64,000 bases of DNA from Lacticigenium naphthae DSM 19658 (GCF_000425865.1 NZ_AUEG01000001.1:124001-188000); one strand, 5' to 3'; positions 10,732 through 20,601 are shown, counted from the first letter of the stretch. Program-made: numbers and translations. Notes: a model not told the origin generated them from the letters alone.

Positions 10732-10848
10732 GTTTTATTCTACTATAATGTACATTTTTTATATGCAATACTTTTTCACAACATCTTTTCAATAGTTTAG
10801 TTGAATGACATCATGTAATCTTATGTAGTTCTTTGAAACATGAATATT

Positions 10849-11481
10849 TCATTCTATCAAACCGTGTTGAAAAGCATAAATGGTTGCCTGCGTACGATCT
10901 TCTACCTCTAACTTGAACAAAATGTTAGATACATGTGTTTTAACTGTTTTAAGTGTAATAAATAGTGCTTCTGCAACTTCCTTATTCGAATATCCTTTTG
11001 CAATCAGCATCAAAACTTCATGTTCTCTTTTTGTAAGTTCATTATGCAAAGCATTGTACTTGTGAGAAGTTTCGGGATTATTCAACAAGTTTTTAACTTC
11101 TTCTACATATACAGATTCACCATTATAAGTTTGGCGTATAGCTTCTGCAATCTCACTAGCAGTTGATGTTTTCAAAATATAGCTGGAGGCTCCCGCGTCT
11201 AAAGCTGGGAATACTTTTTTATCATCAATAAAGCTGGTTAAAATAACGATATTTGCTTCTGGCCATTTTTCAATGATCCCTTTCGTTGCATCTATACCAT
11301 TCATCCGCTCCATGACTAAATCCATTAAAATTACATCTGGCTTTAATGCAAGTGCCTTTTCAATCCCTCTATCTCCATCATCAGCTTCTCCAACTACTTC
11401 GATATCATCTTGTATCGATAAATAAGTGGACAACCCTAGCCGGACCATCTCGTGATCATCTACTATTAAAACACGTATCAT
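10849..11481 (-). CDS. liaR: LiaR-family response regulator
   Basis: This DNA-binding response regulator acts in the cell-envelope stress system LiaFSR (VraSR in staphylococci). The 210 residues comprise a receiver domain (IVDDHEMVR acidic patch, phospho-acceptor Asp54 in [13 protein letters not shown], conserved Lys in [11 protein letters not shown]) and a NarL/LuxR-type helix-turn-helix ([20 protein letters not shown]...[16 protein letters not shown]). It is the last gene of liaF-liaS-liaR, 16 bp after liaS. In enterococci, changes in this operon alter daptomycin response; here that is inference by homology. Confidence 0.95.
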   Translation of the reverse strand: MIRVLIVDDHEMVRLGLSTYLSIQDDIEVVGEADDGDRGIEKALALKPDVILMDLVMERMNGIDATKGIIEKWPEANIVILTSFIDDKKVFPALDAGASSYILKTSTASEIAEAIRQTYNGESVYVEEVKNLLNNPETSHKYNALHNELTKREHEVLMLIAKGYSNKEVAEALFITLKTVKTHVSNILFKLEVEDRTQATIYAFQHGLIE

Positions 11482-11497
11482 AAGAACTCTCCCTTCT

Positions 11498-12550
11498 TTA
11501 CTTAATCAATGGGATGCGAATGTCTATACTTGTGCCTTCGTTAGGAACGGAAACAATTTTAACGGTCCCGCCTAAACTAGCTATTCGCTCTCTAACATTT
11601 TGTAACCCATAATTTCCCAAAGGTTTCTCACTTTTATTAAATCCGATCCCATCATCTACAATACGTAGAAGTACTATTGAATTAGCTTGTTTTAGACGCA
11701 CTTCTATCTCTGTTGCTTTTGCATGACGCAAAATATTTGATAGGAGCTCTTGGAAAACTCTGAATAATTGATTTTCCACATTAAGTGGTAAATACAAGTT
11801 TTCAATATCCCATAAAATATCCGCTTCTATTTTCGATTTTAATTCGTTTAGCAATTGTTCTACCCCATCTTTAATCGTCTTACCTTCTAGTTGCGTAGGA
11901 CGTAAATGAAGCAGTAAAGCGCGCATCTCTGACTGCGCTTCATTTATAATATGCTGAATGGTTTCTAATTGTTTGCGAGGTAAAATTATTTTTTCAGAAT
12001 TTTCATCGATTGCAGATAAAAGCATCATGGCTGCAAATAATTGTTGGCTAACAGAATCATGTAGCTCACGGGCAATACGATGTCTTTCTTTTAAAACGAT
12101 CTCCTCTTTTTCAGCTTCAGCTAATTTGTTTCCTGTTTGTCTGTTTCCTTGAGTCAACGTAGTAACCTGTATCATTTTATTTCTTAATTGTAACAAGCTT
12201 TCTGCTTCTTTAACTTGTCCAGAGTTAAAGCTAGTATCTATTCCTTTTTTTAAATCCTCAAATATACTTGATTGATATTGGCCTTCTTTCAATGCGTTGA
12301 TTCCTTCTTCAATAAGTGAGTGGGCCTTTTTGGTTGTAATCACTAATTGGCTTATGAAATACCCACTTAAAAATAAAGCGAAAAGTAGTACATATAAAAG
12401 TAATGGAATATAGAAAAAATGAACTTTAAATAATGGCAAATAAAATTGTGCCGGTTGAACATAATAGCTCACCAACAATACACTCAGAATCAAAGTAGAA
12501 AACAATAATATAAAGTAGCGTAAAAATGTTTTTGCCAGACTGATTTTCAA
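11498..12550 (-). CDS. liaS: LiaS-family sensor histidine kinase
   Basis: It is a membrane sensor kinase that phosphorylates LiaR during cell-wall stress. Residues 1-75 hold two transmembrane helices with a very short external loop, typical of intramembrane-sensing kinases. A linker follows, then a HisKA_3 domain with H-box [15 protein letters not shown] and the HATPase domain ([29 protein letters not shown]). The 350 residues are normal. The start overlaps the liaF stop by 4 bp. Confidence 0.95.
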   Translation of the reverse strand: MKISLAKTFLRYFILLFSTLILSVLLVSYYVQPAQFYLPLFKVHFFYIPLLLYVLLFALFLSGYFISQLVITTKKAHSLIEEGINALKEGQYQSSIFEDLKKGIDTSFNSGQVKEAESLLQLRNKMIQVTTLTQGNRQTGNKLAEAEKEEIVLKERHRIARELHDSVSQQLFAAMMLLSAIDENSEKIILPRKQLETIQHIINEAQSEMRALLLHLRPTQLEGKTIKDGVEQLLNELKSKIEADILWDIENLYLPLNVENQLFRVFQELLSNILRHAKATEIEVRLKQANSIVLLRIVDDGIGFNKSEKPLGNYGLQNVRERIASLGGTVKIVSVPNEGTSIDIRIPLIK

Positions 12551-13266
12551 ATGCTGATCACCTCAAAGTCTCCAACCCAAGCATTAACAAAAATCTTGAT
12601 TTTTTTTGAATTGGTAGAATAATCAGAAGAAGTAAATAAGATATTTTCATTAACTAATGAATCACTGTCATTATTAAGCGTAAAAGTACCATACATTGTA
12701 CTAAATAAAATTTTATAAGCTAACTCTTCCGGTATAAACAAACGTGTTCGGCCAAAGCCTTTTCGTATAACAATCACATTTTCACTTTTAGGTAATATCG
12801 TATTTCCCAAGTCGATCAGTGTATCGCCTGCTAATTGAGTGAAATTGATATCATGCCACTCATATACTGATTGTCCGATGTGATAGTGTCCGATCCATTG
12901 TTGCTTTTGTTTGATAGCACCTGTCTCATTTTCGTTGATTTCTATTGGAGAAACAAACTGCTTTTTCTTCCAAAACCAACCCCAGCCCTCTTTTTTAAAA
13001 GTAGACAGATTCACAAATAAGAATATTCCAAATACAAGTCCCATTAACCAGAATGCCGTAGTAGAGAATAATGCTAATCCAATTAAAGTAATACCCAAGA
13101 AAGAATGGTGAAAAGAGTCAGAATGGGACGACTGTTGCTTACTTTTATAAACAATCAGGACCAGACCAGCGACAACCATAAAAAGCAAGAAAAACCGATT
13201 TGTTAATTGAAATATAAGCCACAAGGACAAGATTATCTCAATTATAGCAAAAAATTTCCATTTCAT
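12547..13266 (-). CDS. liaF: LiaF-like inhibitor of the LiaS/LiaR system
   Basis: This membrane protein restrains LiaS in the absence of envelope damage in homologous systems. The 239 residues contain about four hydrophobic segments in the first 95 residues, then a soluble C-terminal domain of the LiaF type ([51 protein letters not shown]). It is the first gene of the operon. A candidate LiaR-type operator lies upstream at 13331-13353. Confidence 0.9.
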   Translation of the reverse strand: MKWKFFAIIEIILSLWLIFQLTNRFFLLFMVVAGLVLIVYKSKQQSSHSDSFHHSFLGITLIGLALFSTTAFWLMGLVFGIFLFVNLSTFKKEGWGWFWKKKQFVSPIEINENETGAIKQKQQWIGHYHIGQSVYEWHDINFTQLAGDTLIDLGNTILPKSENVIVIRKGFGRTRLFIPEELAYKILFSTMYGTFTLNNDSDSLVNENILFTSSDYSTNSKKIKIFVNAWVGDFEVISI

Positions 13267-13330
13267 ATCAGTTCACTCCTTCCATTCTAAATTGTCAGTA
13301 AAGTAATAATAACATAGTGTCGATACAAAA

Positions 13331-13353
13331 ACTTCGGTCTCTAGTATGATTCA
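13331..13353 (-). promoter_or_regulatory. Possible LiaR/VraR-type operator upstream of liaF
   Basis: The segment contains ACT-N9-AGT followed at once by TGATTCA, resembling the ACT/AGT and TGA-N-TCA half-sites reported for VraR. It lies 65-87 bp before liaF. Autoregulation is usual for this operon. Match by eye only. Confidence 0.3.
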
Positions 13354-13386
13354 CGTTATCGAAAGAATAATGCAGATCTGTTTTTC

Positions 13387-13443
13387 AAAAAAAAAAAAAA
13401 CCGAGGACAGGAACACTCTCTTATTGAGCATTTCTGTTCTCGG
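13387..13443 (-). terminator. Terminator of greA
   Basis: CCGAGAACAGAA and CCGAGGACAGGA-complement arms form a 12-bp stem (with G-U pairs) on the minus strand, followed by a run of 14 U. Confidence 0.9.
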
Positions 13444-13504
13444 GTAAAATTTTAAACCATCTCAGTTTATTATTTATACATGATATAAATAAGATTATTT
13501 TAAA

Positions 13505-13981
13505 TTAATAGACATCTGTAATTTTGACTTTCATTTCTCCACCAGGAGTTTCAATCACAACTTCGTCTCCTGCTCTTTTTCCATTTAATGCTCTAGCTAT
13601 CGGAGACTCATTCGAAATTTTCCCAGCAAAAGGATCTGCTTCTGCTTTTCCTACAATACTGTACTCTTCTTCTTCACCATCAGGTATTTCAATAAACTTA
13701 ACTGAACGGCCAATGGATACTATGCCGGCAACTATTTTTGAGCTATCAATAATTTCAGCATTTTGTAACATTTTTTCTAACGTACTAATACGTCCCTCAA
13801 TAAATGCTTGTTCATCTTTAGCAGATTCATATTCAGAGTTTTCTGATAAATCTCCAAATCCTCGTGCTATTTTAATTCTTTCAACCACTTCTTTACGTTT
13901 TACAGTTTTGAGTTCTTCTAATTCATTTTCAATTTTTTCTTTACCCTCAATTGTCATCGGGTAAACTTTTTCATTCATCAT
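13505..13981 (-). CDS. greA: Transcription elongation factor GreA
   Basis: It rescues backtracked RNA polymerase by stimulating transcript cleavage in the secondary channel. The 158 residues fit the family exactly: an N-terminal coiled coil (about residues 10-80) with the acidic tip [20 protein letters not shown], and a C-terminal FKBP-like domain ending with [20 protein letters not shown]. The start has MM; an AGAGGTG site precedes it. Gene order mltG-udk-greA matches Bacillus. Confidence 0.97.
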   Translation of the reverse strand: MMNEKVYPMTIEGKEKIENELEELKTVKRKEVVERIKIARGFGDLSENSEYESAKDEQAFIEGRISTLEKMLQNAEIIDSSKIVAGIVSIGRSVKFIEIPDGEEEEYSIVGKAEADPFAGKISNESPIARALNGKRAGDEVVIETPGGEMKVKITDVY

Positions 13982-14102
13982 AGTTTCACCTCTTTATTTA
14001 CTTTTCATACTGTAACAAGAATTGTTTTTAATTTCAAATAAATTTGAACTAATGATAGAAAGATACCATGTACTTATAAGTATGTAAAGCGTTTGTTTAA
14101 AA

Positions 14103-14741
14103 TTATTTCTTTCTTTCGTCAAAAATAGTTCTGATTTTTGTAGTCATCAAATCAATTGCAACTTGGTTGCGTCCACCTTCGGGCATAATAATATCCGCAT
14201 ATCGCTTAGTCGGTTCAACAAATTGATTGTGCATCGGTTTTACAACACTAAGATACTGATCGATCACATTATCCAATGTTCTTCCACGTTCTTCTATATC
14301 TCTTTTAATTCGACGAATGATTCGAATATCATCATCAGTGTCCACATATACCTTTATGTCCATCATTTCACGTAGGCGAACATCATCCAGAATCAAGATA
14401 CCTTCCAAAATAATTACTTCTTTAGGCTCTTGACGATAAACTTCATTACTTCTTGTATGTCGAGTGTAATCGTAAACCGGTTTATCTATTGCTTCATATT
14501 TCAGTAACTTCTTTAAATCTTCAATCAATAAATCTGTATCAAAAGCAAAAGGATGATCGTAATTTGTTTTTAGACGTTCTTCAAAAGGAAGATGGGTCTG
14601 ATTCTTATAGTAGGAATCTTGTTCAAGCATCATAATCGAATGTCCCTCAAAATATTTGTATATAGCTTGGCTCACAGTCGTTTTTCCACTTCCAGATCCT
14701 CCAGTCACACCAATTACAATCGGTCTTTTGCTTGTTTGCAT
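14103..14741 (-). CDS. udk: Uridine kinase
   Basis: It phosphorylates uridine and cytidine with ATP or GTP in pyrimidine salvage. Walker A is [17 protein letters not shown], followed by [18 protein letters not shown] (acceptor nucleoside site) and YDHPFAFD, the Walker B-like [12 protein letters not shown], and [14 protein letters not shown] in the lid. Several in-frame ATGs crowd the AAGGAG site at 14752-14757. I chose the third because the first sits only 1 bp from it and the family N-terminus is short. Confidence 0.95.
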   Translation of the reverse strand: MQTSKRPIVIGVTGGSGSGKTTVSQAIYKYFEGHSIMMLEQDSYYKNQTHLPFEERLKTNYDHPFAFDTDLLIEDLKKLLKYEAIDKPVYDYTRHTRSNEVYRQEPKEVIILEGILILDDVRLREMMDIKVYVDTDDDIRIIRRIKRDIEERGRTLDNVIDQYLSVVKPMHNQFVEPTKRYADIIMPEGGRNQVAIDLMTTKIRTIFDERKK

Positions 14742-14765
14742 GCTCATCATTCTCCTTTTCTCATA

Positions 14766-14802
14766 GAAAAAGAGCTGGACAATGTCTCAACTCTTTTTTT
14801 TT
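14766..14802 (-). terminator. Terminator between mltG and udk
   Basis: AAAAGAGTTG pairs with CAGCTCTTTT (with G-U) around a 10-nt loop, followed by a U run on the minus strand. Confidence 0.7.
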
Positions 14803-14811
14803 CGTCTACTC

Positions 14812-15897
14812 TTAGTCTAAATATTCCGCTTTATATTCCAAATGTTGCTGATAAGTTTCAGAGAAATAAACTTCTCTTGTTTGTAAATCTGCTAAAAAAT
14901 ACAAGTAATCCGTATCAACGGGATTCAACGTTGCACGAATTGCATCTTCACTTGGATTATTGACTGGTCCTGGTCCAATTCCATTATGCACATACAAATT
15001 GTATTCTGACTCTACTTCTAAATCGTTTAAGGAAATACGTTCCTGATGTTCGCCCAACGCATAGGTTACACTTACATCTGTTTGAAGCGGCATCCCAATT
15101 TCCATTCGATTATAAAACACATCAGCAATTTTTTGACGATCCTCATATGAAATACCTTCTCGTTCAATTAAAGAAGCCAATGTTAGTACTTCATGAACTG
15201 TCCACTCACTATTTTTTATTGTTTTGTAATAATCATTTAGTATATTATTTGTTTTATTTAACATTGATGTGAGCAACTCTTCCAATTCCATTTCTTTATG
15301 ATACTCATAAGTAGCTGGAAAGAGATAACCTTCAAGAACGTAATACACTTGTTCCTCATTTTCCATAACATCGGTAAGTAAATCCGGGAACTCTGCCAAT
15401 TTTTGATTTAAAAAAGATTCATCTGTCATTTTCTCCATAATCTCCGTATCCGAAAACAGAGTATCCTTGGCGAGTCTTTCAGAAATTTCCTTTACCGTAA
15501 TTCCCTCCGGGATAGCAATGGTAGCAATATCAGCTTGGGATATTGGATCGCCACCTTCTTGTAGTTTTTCAACTATTTCTTCCACAGACATGGATTGAGA
15601 AAACTCATAGTATCCTGCCTTAAAACCTGTAACATTATTAATTCGTACATATATATTGAATGCTGATGCATTTTTTATCATTTCTTCTTCTTCTAAAATT
15701 TTCGCAATATCTGTTCTCGATGAGCCCATCGGTATTTCGATCTCTATTGTTTCTGCACTGCTTTCTTGTACTGGTTCTAAGGATTCAGTATAAAACGAAT
15801 AGCCTGAATAGCCTAGAACAAGGATAAGAACTACTAAAATTGAAACAATAAAAAAAACGATTTTTCCGACAGAGCGTTTATGATTGTCTACTGACAT
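14812..15897 (-). CDS. mltG: Endolytic murein transglycosylase MltG (YceG-like)
   Basis: It is a membrane-anchored lytic transglycosylase that cuts nascent glycan strands and limits their length. One transmembrane helix spans about residues 10-35 (IVFFIVSILVVLILVLGYSGY). A LysM-like segment (IPEGITVKEISERL) and the catalytic YceG domain follow, with the active-site Glu in LASLIEREG and the signatures YNRMEIGMPLQTDVSVTYAL and NLYVHNGIGPGPVNNPS. The 361 residues are typical. It sits in the greA-udk-mltG-DUF1292-ruvX-ireB neighbourhood. Confidence 0.95.
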   Translation of the reverse strand: MSVDNHKRSVGKIVFFIVSILVVLILVLGYSGYSFYTESLEPVQESSAETIEIEIPMGSSRTDIAKILEEEEMIKNASAFNIYVRINNVTGFKAGYYEFSQSMSVEEIVEKLQEGGDPISQADIATIAIPEGITVKEISERLAKDTLFSDTEIMEKMTDESFLNQKLAEFPDLLTDVMENEEQVYYVLEGYLFPATYEYHKEMELEELLTSMLNKTNNILNDYYKTIKNSEWTVHEVLTLASLIEREGISYEDRQKIADVFYNRMEIGMPLQTDVSVTYALGEHQERISLNDLEVESEYNLYVHNGIGPGPVNNPSEDAIRATLNPVDTDYLYFLADLQTREVYFSETYQQHLEYKAEYLD

Positions 15898-16203
15898 GTA
15901 GTTCCCTCATTTTCATTAAATTATTAGTGCTTTTTTTCACACCATCTCAAACATGAAGACAAATGTAACCTTTTACTCATTTGGACTATTGAATTTAATT
16001 CAAAACAATAGTTTAAAATTTAGTTCTCATCTGCTTTTCCTTTATATTATCTTTTTTATTATACACAATAACAGGCAAAATTTAAATACAGACAATAAGA
16101 AATGTCATTTAAATTTTTTTCGTTGATCGACTGGCTATTTTAAAACAAATTATACGTCAAAAAAGGACAAAAGTTGTTAACCTTTGTCCTTTTCGCTGTA
16201 TTT
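15898..16203. other. 306-bp gap between mltG and the DUF1292 gene
   Basis: Contains the terminator at 16158-16194 and the mltG upstream region. It is very AT-rich and I see no ORF or recognisable operator. Confidence 0.6.
16158..16194 (-). terminator. Terminator of the ireB-ruvX-DUF1292 operon
   Basis: AAAAGGACAAAGG pairs with CTTTTGTCCTTTT, followed by U6 on the minus strand. Confidence 0.85.
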
Positions 16204-16536
16204 TTATTCTTCTTCTTCTTCAATAAAAGTATTTAAGACTTCTTCGATCATGTCCCATTCTTCGTCTGATTCTATCGGACTTAGCGTACCTTCTAATCCA
16301 CCATCAGTTTCTTGGTAAGAGAAAGCTTCTAATTCAACTTCGTCCCCTTCGCTTGAACTAGCTGGAAAAACTAAAACGTATGATTTTTCATAATCTACTG
16401 AATCAAAAGTAAAGAGGATCTCATATAATTCTTCATCACCTTGTTCATTTACAATTGTGATATATTCATGTGTATCTTCGTGGTCGTGGTCGTGGTCATG
16501 CTCGTGATCATGGTTGTGCTCTTTGTTTTCAGACAT
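16204..16536 (-). CDS. DUF1292 protein (YrzB-like) with a His/Asp-rich N-terminus
   Basis: A small acidic cytoplasmic protein of unknown function. Of 110 residues, positions 5-22 are a run of alternating His, Asp and Glu (HNHDHEHDHDHDHEDTHE) that could bind metal. The rest is the DUF1292 domain (VNEQGDEELYEILFTFDSV, SYVLVFPAS, EEVLNTFIEEEEE). Start at 16536 is chosen because TAGGAG lies 9 bp before it; the longer frame would run back into ruvX. It follows ireB and ruvX as in Bacillus yrzL-yrrK-yrzB. A metal-related role is inference. Confidence 0.88.
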   Translation of the reverse strand: MSENKEHNHDHEHDHDHDHEDTHEYITIVNEQGDEELYEILFTFDSVDYEKSYVLVFPASSSEGDEVELEAFSYQETDGGLEGTLSPIESDEEWDMIEEVLNTFIEEEEE

Positions 16537-16561
16537 TTTTATTGCTCCTATCTTTTTGTAT

Positions 16562-16987
16562 TTATTTAGCTGCAATACTATCTAAATAATTTTGTAGTAT
16601 CATTACAGCCGCTAGTTTATCAATCACTTTTTTTCTTTTTTTTCTAGATGTATTTCCTTCTTCGATAAGCATTCTTTCAGCCTGAGCAGTAGTTAAGCGT
16701 TCATCTTGATATATGATTGGCAAATTAAATTTTTCTTTTACCATATCAGCGTACACAATCGAAGCTTCAGCTCTTGGACCAATCGTTCCGTTCATGTTTT
16801 TGGGTAATCCGATTACCATCTTTTCTACTTCAAACTGTCTAATTAATTCTTCTAATCGTTCAAAACCATATTGCTCTTTTGCTTCATTGATTTGAATTGT
16901 TTCAATTCCTTGTGCGGTCCATCCAAATGGGTCACTTACAGCGACTCCAACTGTTTTAGACCCCACATCTAATCCCATTACTCTCAT
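16562..16987 (-). CDS. ruvX: Putative pre-16S rRNA nuclease / Holliday junction resolvase (YqgF)
   Basis: It is an RNase H-fold nuclease implicated in 16S rRNA 5' maturation. The 141 residues show the N-terminal [16 protein letters not shown] with catalytic Asp, [11 protein letters not shown], the [15 protein letters not shown] segment with Asp/Glu, and a C-terminal [17 protein letters not shown]. The start overlaps the ireB stop by 4 bp, so the two are translationally coupled. Confidence 0.93.
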   Translation of the reverse strand: MRVMGLDVGSKTVGVAVSDPFGWTAQGIETIQINEAKEQYGFERLEELIRQFEVEKMVIGLPKNMNGTIGPRAEASIVYADMVKEKFNLPIIYQDERLTTAQAERMLIEEGNTSRKKRKKVIDKLAAVMILQNYLDSIAAK

Positions 16988-17253
16988 TTTTCCTCCGATT
17001 CACCAACGTGCATATAATTTTTCACTAATACTTCCAATATTTCATCACGTTCATGACGTTTCATCTTATTTCTCGCATCAGCATGTCTGGGTATATACGC
17101 GGGATCTCCTGACAAGAGGTATCCTACAATTTGATTGATCGGATTATATCCCTTTTCTTCAAGTGCACGATACACTTGTTGGAGAGTGTCACCTACATTA
17201 GTATCATCTTCATTTTGCACGGTAAATCGTACTGTATGGTCGTTATTACTCAT
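16984..17253 (-). CDS. ireB: IreB family regulatory protein (DUF965)
   Basis: A small cytoplasmic protein that in Enterococcus is a substrate of the Ser/Thr kinase IreK and modulates cephalosporin resistance. The 89 residues include Thr residues near the N-terminus ([14 protein letters not shown]) that could be phosphorylated, then the conserved [29 protein letters not shown] and [16 protein letters not shown]. First gene of the ireB-ruvX-DUF1292 operon. Link to IreK here is by homology only; no kinase gene is in the window. Confidence 0.93.
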   Translation of the reverse strand: MSNNDHTVRFTVQNEDDTNVGDTLQQVYRALEEKGYNPINQIVGYLLSGDPAYIPRHADARNKMKRHERDEILEVLVKNYMHVGESEEK

Positions 17254-17291
17254 GATTCATCCTCCATTTGTCCGCTTAACTTATAAGTATT

Positions 17292-17320
17292 ATTGTACTA
17301 GAAACTACCTCAAACTACAA
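17292..17320 (-). promoter_or_regulatory. Probable promoter of the ireB operon
   Basis: TTGTAG, a 17-bp spacer and TACAAT on the minus strand, 39 bp before the ireB start. The rest of the 350-bp gap (17254-17603) holds only the alaS terminator. Confidence 0.6.
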
Positions 17321-17566
17321 CTCAATCTCTGCATAATTTCTTTAGTTATTCAAAAGCGACTCAATCAAATTCTTTTTATGAATTTTAATTCCTTTGATAT
17401 AATACGAAAGAAGTGACCCTATCAACTTTATCGTTTGAATATTTCACAACTATTTCTTTTTTAATTTTACCACACCTCAACTACTTACCAAAAAATAGTT
17501 GCTCCCCATTTCTTTATAACTATCCTTTTCATTAAAAATATTCTAATCGTATACTAATACTATCAA

Positions 17567-17598
17567 GAAAAAGAGGACTCCAAACTCGAAGTCCTCTC
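17567..17598 (-). terminator. Terminator of alaS
   Basis: AGAGGACT pairs with AGTCCTCT around a 10-nt loop and runs into U5 on the minus strand. Confidence 0.85.
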
Positions 17599-17603
17599 AT
17601 TGA

Positions 17604-20252
17604 TTAACTTAATTTTTTGTTTATCCATTCATCAACTGCTTCTAAAGCTTTAGTAAGATTCTCTGGGGTTTTACCACCTGCTTGAGCCAAGTCTGGTCGA
17701 CCGCCTCCTCCACCACCAACAATCGGAGCGATAGCTTTGATCAAATCACCAGCTTTTAGACCTTTGTTTATGGCTGACTCACTCATACCTACTAATAGAT
17801 TTGCCTTATCGTTATTCACTAGTCCGAGAACGAGTACATCGGAATAGCCTTCTTGCTTCCACTTATCACCTAGTTGACGTAAATGATTCATGTCCTTGAC
17901 CTGCGCTTCTTCAACAATGACCGTTACACCTGAAACTTCTCTCTTATTCATAAACAAATCACTGGCTTGAGTATTAGCCAATTTTGCTTGAAGAGATTCA
18001 TTTTCCCGTTGACTTTCTTTTAACTGGGCTTGCAAAGCTTCAATTTTATCCGGAATATCCTGCCACTGTTGAGCTTTGACCAACTGAACTGTCGTTTTTA
18101 ATATATCCTGTTGTTTAGCTAGCCAATCGTATGCCCCTTTACTCGTTTTAGCTATGATCCTCCTGGTTCCAGCCCCAATTCCTGATTCTGAAATAATTTT
18201 AAACAATCCAATTTCATTTGTATTTTTTACATGCGTACCTCCGCACAATTCCAGCGAATAGTCTCCCACAGAAACAACACGAACCTCATTTCCATACTTT
18301 TCACCGAACAATGCCATCGCGCCCATTTCTTTCGCTTTTTTTATGGATGTTTCCACGGTTTCAACAGGTAAGTCGGCCCAAATTTTTTCATTTACCTCTT
18401 GCTCTATTTGTTCTAGCTCTGCTGCAGTCACAGGTCCAAAATGAGTGAAATCGAAACGTAAAAGATCTTCATTGACTAAAGATCCAGCTTGATTTGCATG
18501 ATCCCCCACTGCACTTTTAATAGCTTGATGAAGCAAATGAGTAGCCGTATGATTGCGCTCAATGAATTTTCGTCTTGATTTATTGACTTGAATAGTATAG
18601 GATTCTCCAACCTTTAACTCTTTTTCAGCTTTCACATGATGTAATGGTTGACCAGCTGGTGCTGCACCCATATCGACTACTGTACCGACCACTTCATTGA
18701 ATTGATTCAGTATCCAACCTCGGTCAGAAACTTGTCCACCTTTTTCAGTATAAAAAGGGGTGCTTTCAAATACTACTCGTCCCATTTCACCGGCCTGCAA
18801 GCTATTTTTTATTTCATCATCTAAAAAGATGTGTGTTAATTTACTTTCAATTATGGTTTGATTGTATCCTTTAAACTGGCTTTCTGCCTGAAAATCAGCA
18901 AAAACTGACTGCTGAACTTGCATAGACTGATCATCAGAACGAGCTGCACGTGCTCTTTTCTTCTGTTTAGCCATTTCAATTCCAAATCCGTCTATATCGA
19001 TTGTCATTTCGTTATCCAACGCATATTCTTGTGTCAATTCTATTGGGAATCCATATGTGTCGTACAATTTAAATGCATCTTTACCAGGAATCACGGTTTG
19101 ATCATTCTCTTTTAACTCAGTCATCCAGTCGTTTAAGATGGCTAGTCCCTCATTTATCGTTTCAAAAAAGCGTTCTTCTTCATTTACAATTACCTTCTCG
19201 ATAAATTCTTGTCGCTCTTTTATTTCTGGATAATGAGCTTCCATAATCGTTCCGACAATAGCTACCAACTGATGCAAGAAAGCTTTCTCTATACCCAATT
19301 TCCTGCCATGCATCACTGCTCTTCTTAATAACCGTCGGATGACATACCCTCTACCTTCATTTGAAGGTAGAGCTCCATCGGCTACAGAAAATGTTACTGC
19401 ACGTATATGGTCAGCTATCACTTTGAAAGATACTTGCATTTCTTTTGAATCACTGTACTTTTGGCCACTAAGTTCTTCAAGTTTATCAATGATCGGCATA
19501 AATAAATCAGTTTCAAAATTCGTTGGTGCATTTTGAATGATAGATACAATACGTTCTAGACCCATTCCAGTATCAATGTTTTTGTTGGGTAAAGGTTCAT
19601 AGGTATCATCCGGTTTGTGATTGAATTCTGAAAAGACTAGATTCCAAATTTCTAACCAACGCTCATTCTCTCCACCCGGATAGTTTTCAGGATCATCGGC
19701 TGTTAGATTATTAAAATCATGACCACGATCATAGAATATTTCAGAATCAGGTCCACTCGGTCCGGCTCCAATATCCCAGAAATTTCCTGCTTCTTCAATA
19801 ACATGATTTTCCGGTAACCCAATTTTTTCTAACCAAATTTGTTTTGTTTCGGTATCACTAGGGTAAACAGTAACGTATAATTTTTCGGAATCTAATCCTA
19901 ACCATCTATCACTAGTTAGAAATTCCCAAGCCCAATTTATTGCTTCTTCTTTAAAGTAATCTCCAATTGAAAAGTTTCCTAACATCTCAAACAATGTGTG
20001 GTGACGGGCTGTCCTTCCAACGTTTTCAATATCGTTTGTTCGTATACTCTTTTGAGAACTTACGATCCGAGGGTTTTCTGGTTTTAGAGTTCCATCAAAA
20101 TATTTTTTTAATGTCGCAACTCCAGAATTGATCCATAACAGAGATGGATCATCAACTGGTACGAGTGAAGCACTTTTTTCAACTTTGTGTCCTTTTTCTT
20201 CGAAAAAATCCAAAAACATTTGGCGTATTTGACTACTGGTTAATTCTTTCAT
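17604..20252 (-). CDS. alaS: Alanyl-tRNA synthetase
   Basis: It charges tRNA-Ala and edits Ser and Gly mischarging. The 882 residues contain the class II core at the N-terminus (SSQIRQMFLDFFEEKGH, VSSQKSIRTNDIENVG, HHTLFEMLGNFSIGDYFK), the editing domain with zinc motifs NHTATHLLH and LCGGTHVKNT, and the C-terminal oligomerisation domain with the glycine-rich IVGGGGGGRPDLAQAGG. A T-box leader precedes it. tRNA-Ala(GGC) is encoded at 8111-8183. Confidence 0.98.
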   Translation of the reverse strand: MKELTSSQIRQMFLDFFEEKGHKVEKSASLVPVDDPSLLWINSGVATLKKYFDGTLKPENPRIVSSQKSIRTNDIENVGRTARHHTLFEMLGNFSIGDYFKEEAINWAWEFLTSDRWLGLDSEKLYVTVYPSDTETKQIWLEKIGLPENHVIEEAGNFWDIGAGPSGPDSEIFYDRGHDFNNLTADDPENYPGGENERWLEIWNLVFSEFNHKPDDTYEPLPNKNIDTGMGLERIVSIIQNAPTNFETDLFMPIIDKLEELSGQKYSDSKEMQVSFKVIADHIRAVTFSVADGALPSNEGRGYVIRRLLRRAVMHGRKLGIEKAFLHQLVAIVGTIMEAHYPEIKERQEFIEKVIVNEEERFFETINEGLAILNDWMTELKENDQTVIPGKDAFKLYDTYGFPIELTQEYALDNEMTIDIDGFGIEMAKQKKRARAARSDDQSMQVQQSVFADFQAESQFKGYNQTIIESKLTHIFLDDEIKNSLQAGEMGRVVFESTPFYTEKGGQVSDRGWILNQFNEVVGTVVDMGAAPAGQPLHHVKAEKELKVGESYTIQVNKSRRKFIERNHTATHLLHQAIKSAVGDHANQAGSLVNEDLLRFDFTHFGPVTAAELEQIEQEVNEKIWADLPVETVETSIKKAKEMGAMALFGEKYGNEVRVVSVGDYSLELCGGTHVKNTNEIGLFKIISESGIGAGTRRIIAKTSKGAYDWLAKQQDILKTTVQLVKAQQWQDIPDKIEALQAQLKESQRENESLQAKLANTQASDLFMNKREVSGVTVIVEEAQVKDMNHLRQLGDKWKQEGYSDVLVLGLVNNDKANLLVGMSESAINKGLKAGDLIKAIAPIVGGGGGGRPDLAQAGGKTPENLTKALEAVDEWINKKLS

Positions 20253-20324
20253 AACTATCTTCCTCTCTTTTCAAAAAAGTATCTTTTCTTTTCCATCCGT
20301 TTTATTTCATTTATATAAGCAAAA

Positions 20325-20580
20325 AAAAAACGACACAACTCTCATGCATACAAGGACGACTAAGCGCGGTACCACCTTGTTTGCAATGAATTCCTGTGAC
20401 GGTTCACTACCTCTTCTATCTCTATATCGTGAGCAACGGCAAATAAATTTGCAATCTCAAAGGGAGCACTTCACTAGTCCTATTGATTCTTTTTCAGCGA
20501 CAAGAATCTCTCTATAAACACTTCTAGCAAGCATGTCCTTCTACTCTTTTGAGTATAGAAAAGAATTCCTTTCCTGTCAA
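20325..20580 (-). promoter_or_regulatory. T-box leader of alaS
   Basis: The conserved T-box sequence AAGGTGGTACCGCG reads on the minus strand at 20378-20365, between a structured region and the alaS start. Stem I features (AAGAGTAGA, then AGAGAGATTC) lie at about 20550-20500. A GCT alanine triplet at 20467-20465 is a plausible specifier. A U-tract at 20330-20321 suggests termination, but I could not pair a convincing terminator arm directly before it; ACAAGG...CCTTGT can pair across the T-box. Confidence 0.85.
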
Positions 20581-20601
20581 TTATTATTTTTGTATTTATC
20601 T

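Larger units (their letters stand above)
9923..10848. other. 926-bp gene-poor region upstream of the M28 peptidase
   Basis: Very AT-rich with no convincing long gene. It holds a CcpA-type operator candidate (10097-10110), an inverted repeat around 10396-10430, a possible rightward promoter near 10470-10499, a short ORF (10565-10675) and a strong hairpin (10677-10731). The leftward ORF spanning 10544-10792 crosses the hairpin and is not credible. Confidence 0.6.

Noticed and set aside
10544-10792. Leftward 82-codon ORF in the gap before liaR
   Set aside because: It crosses the strong hairpin at 10677-10731, has no good ribosome site and shows no family features.
13524-13964. Long ORF antisense to greA (146 codons)
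   Set aside because: It is a shadow of greA codon use; greA is clearly real on the other strand.
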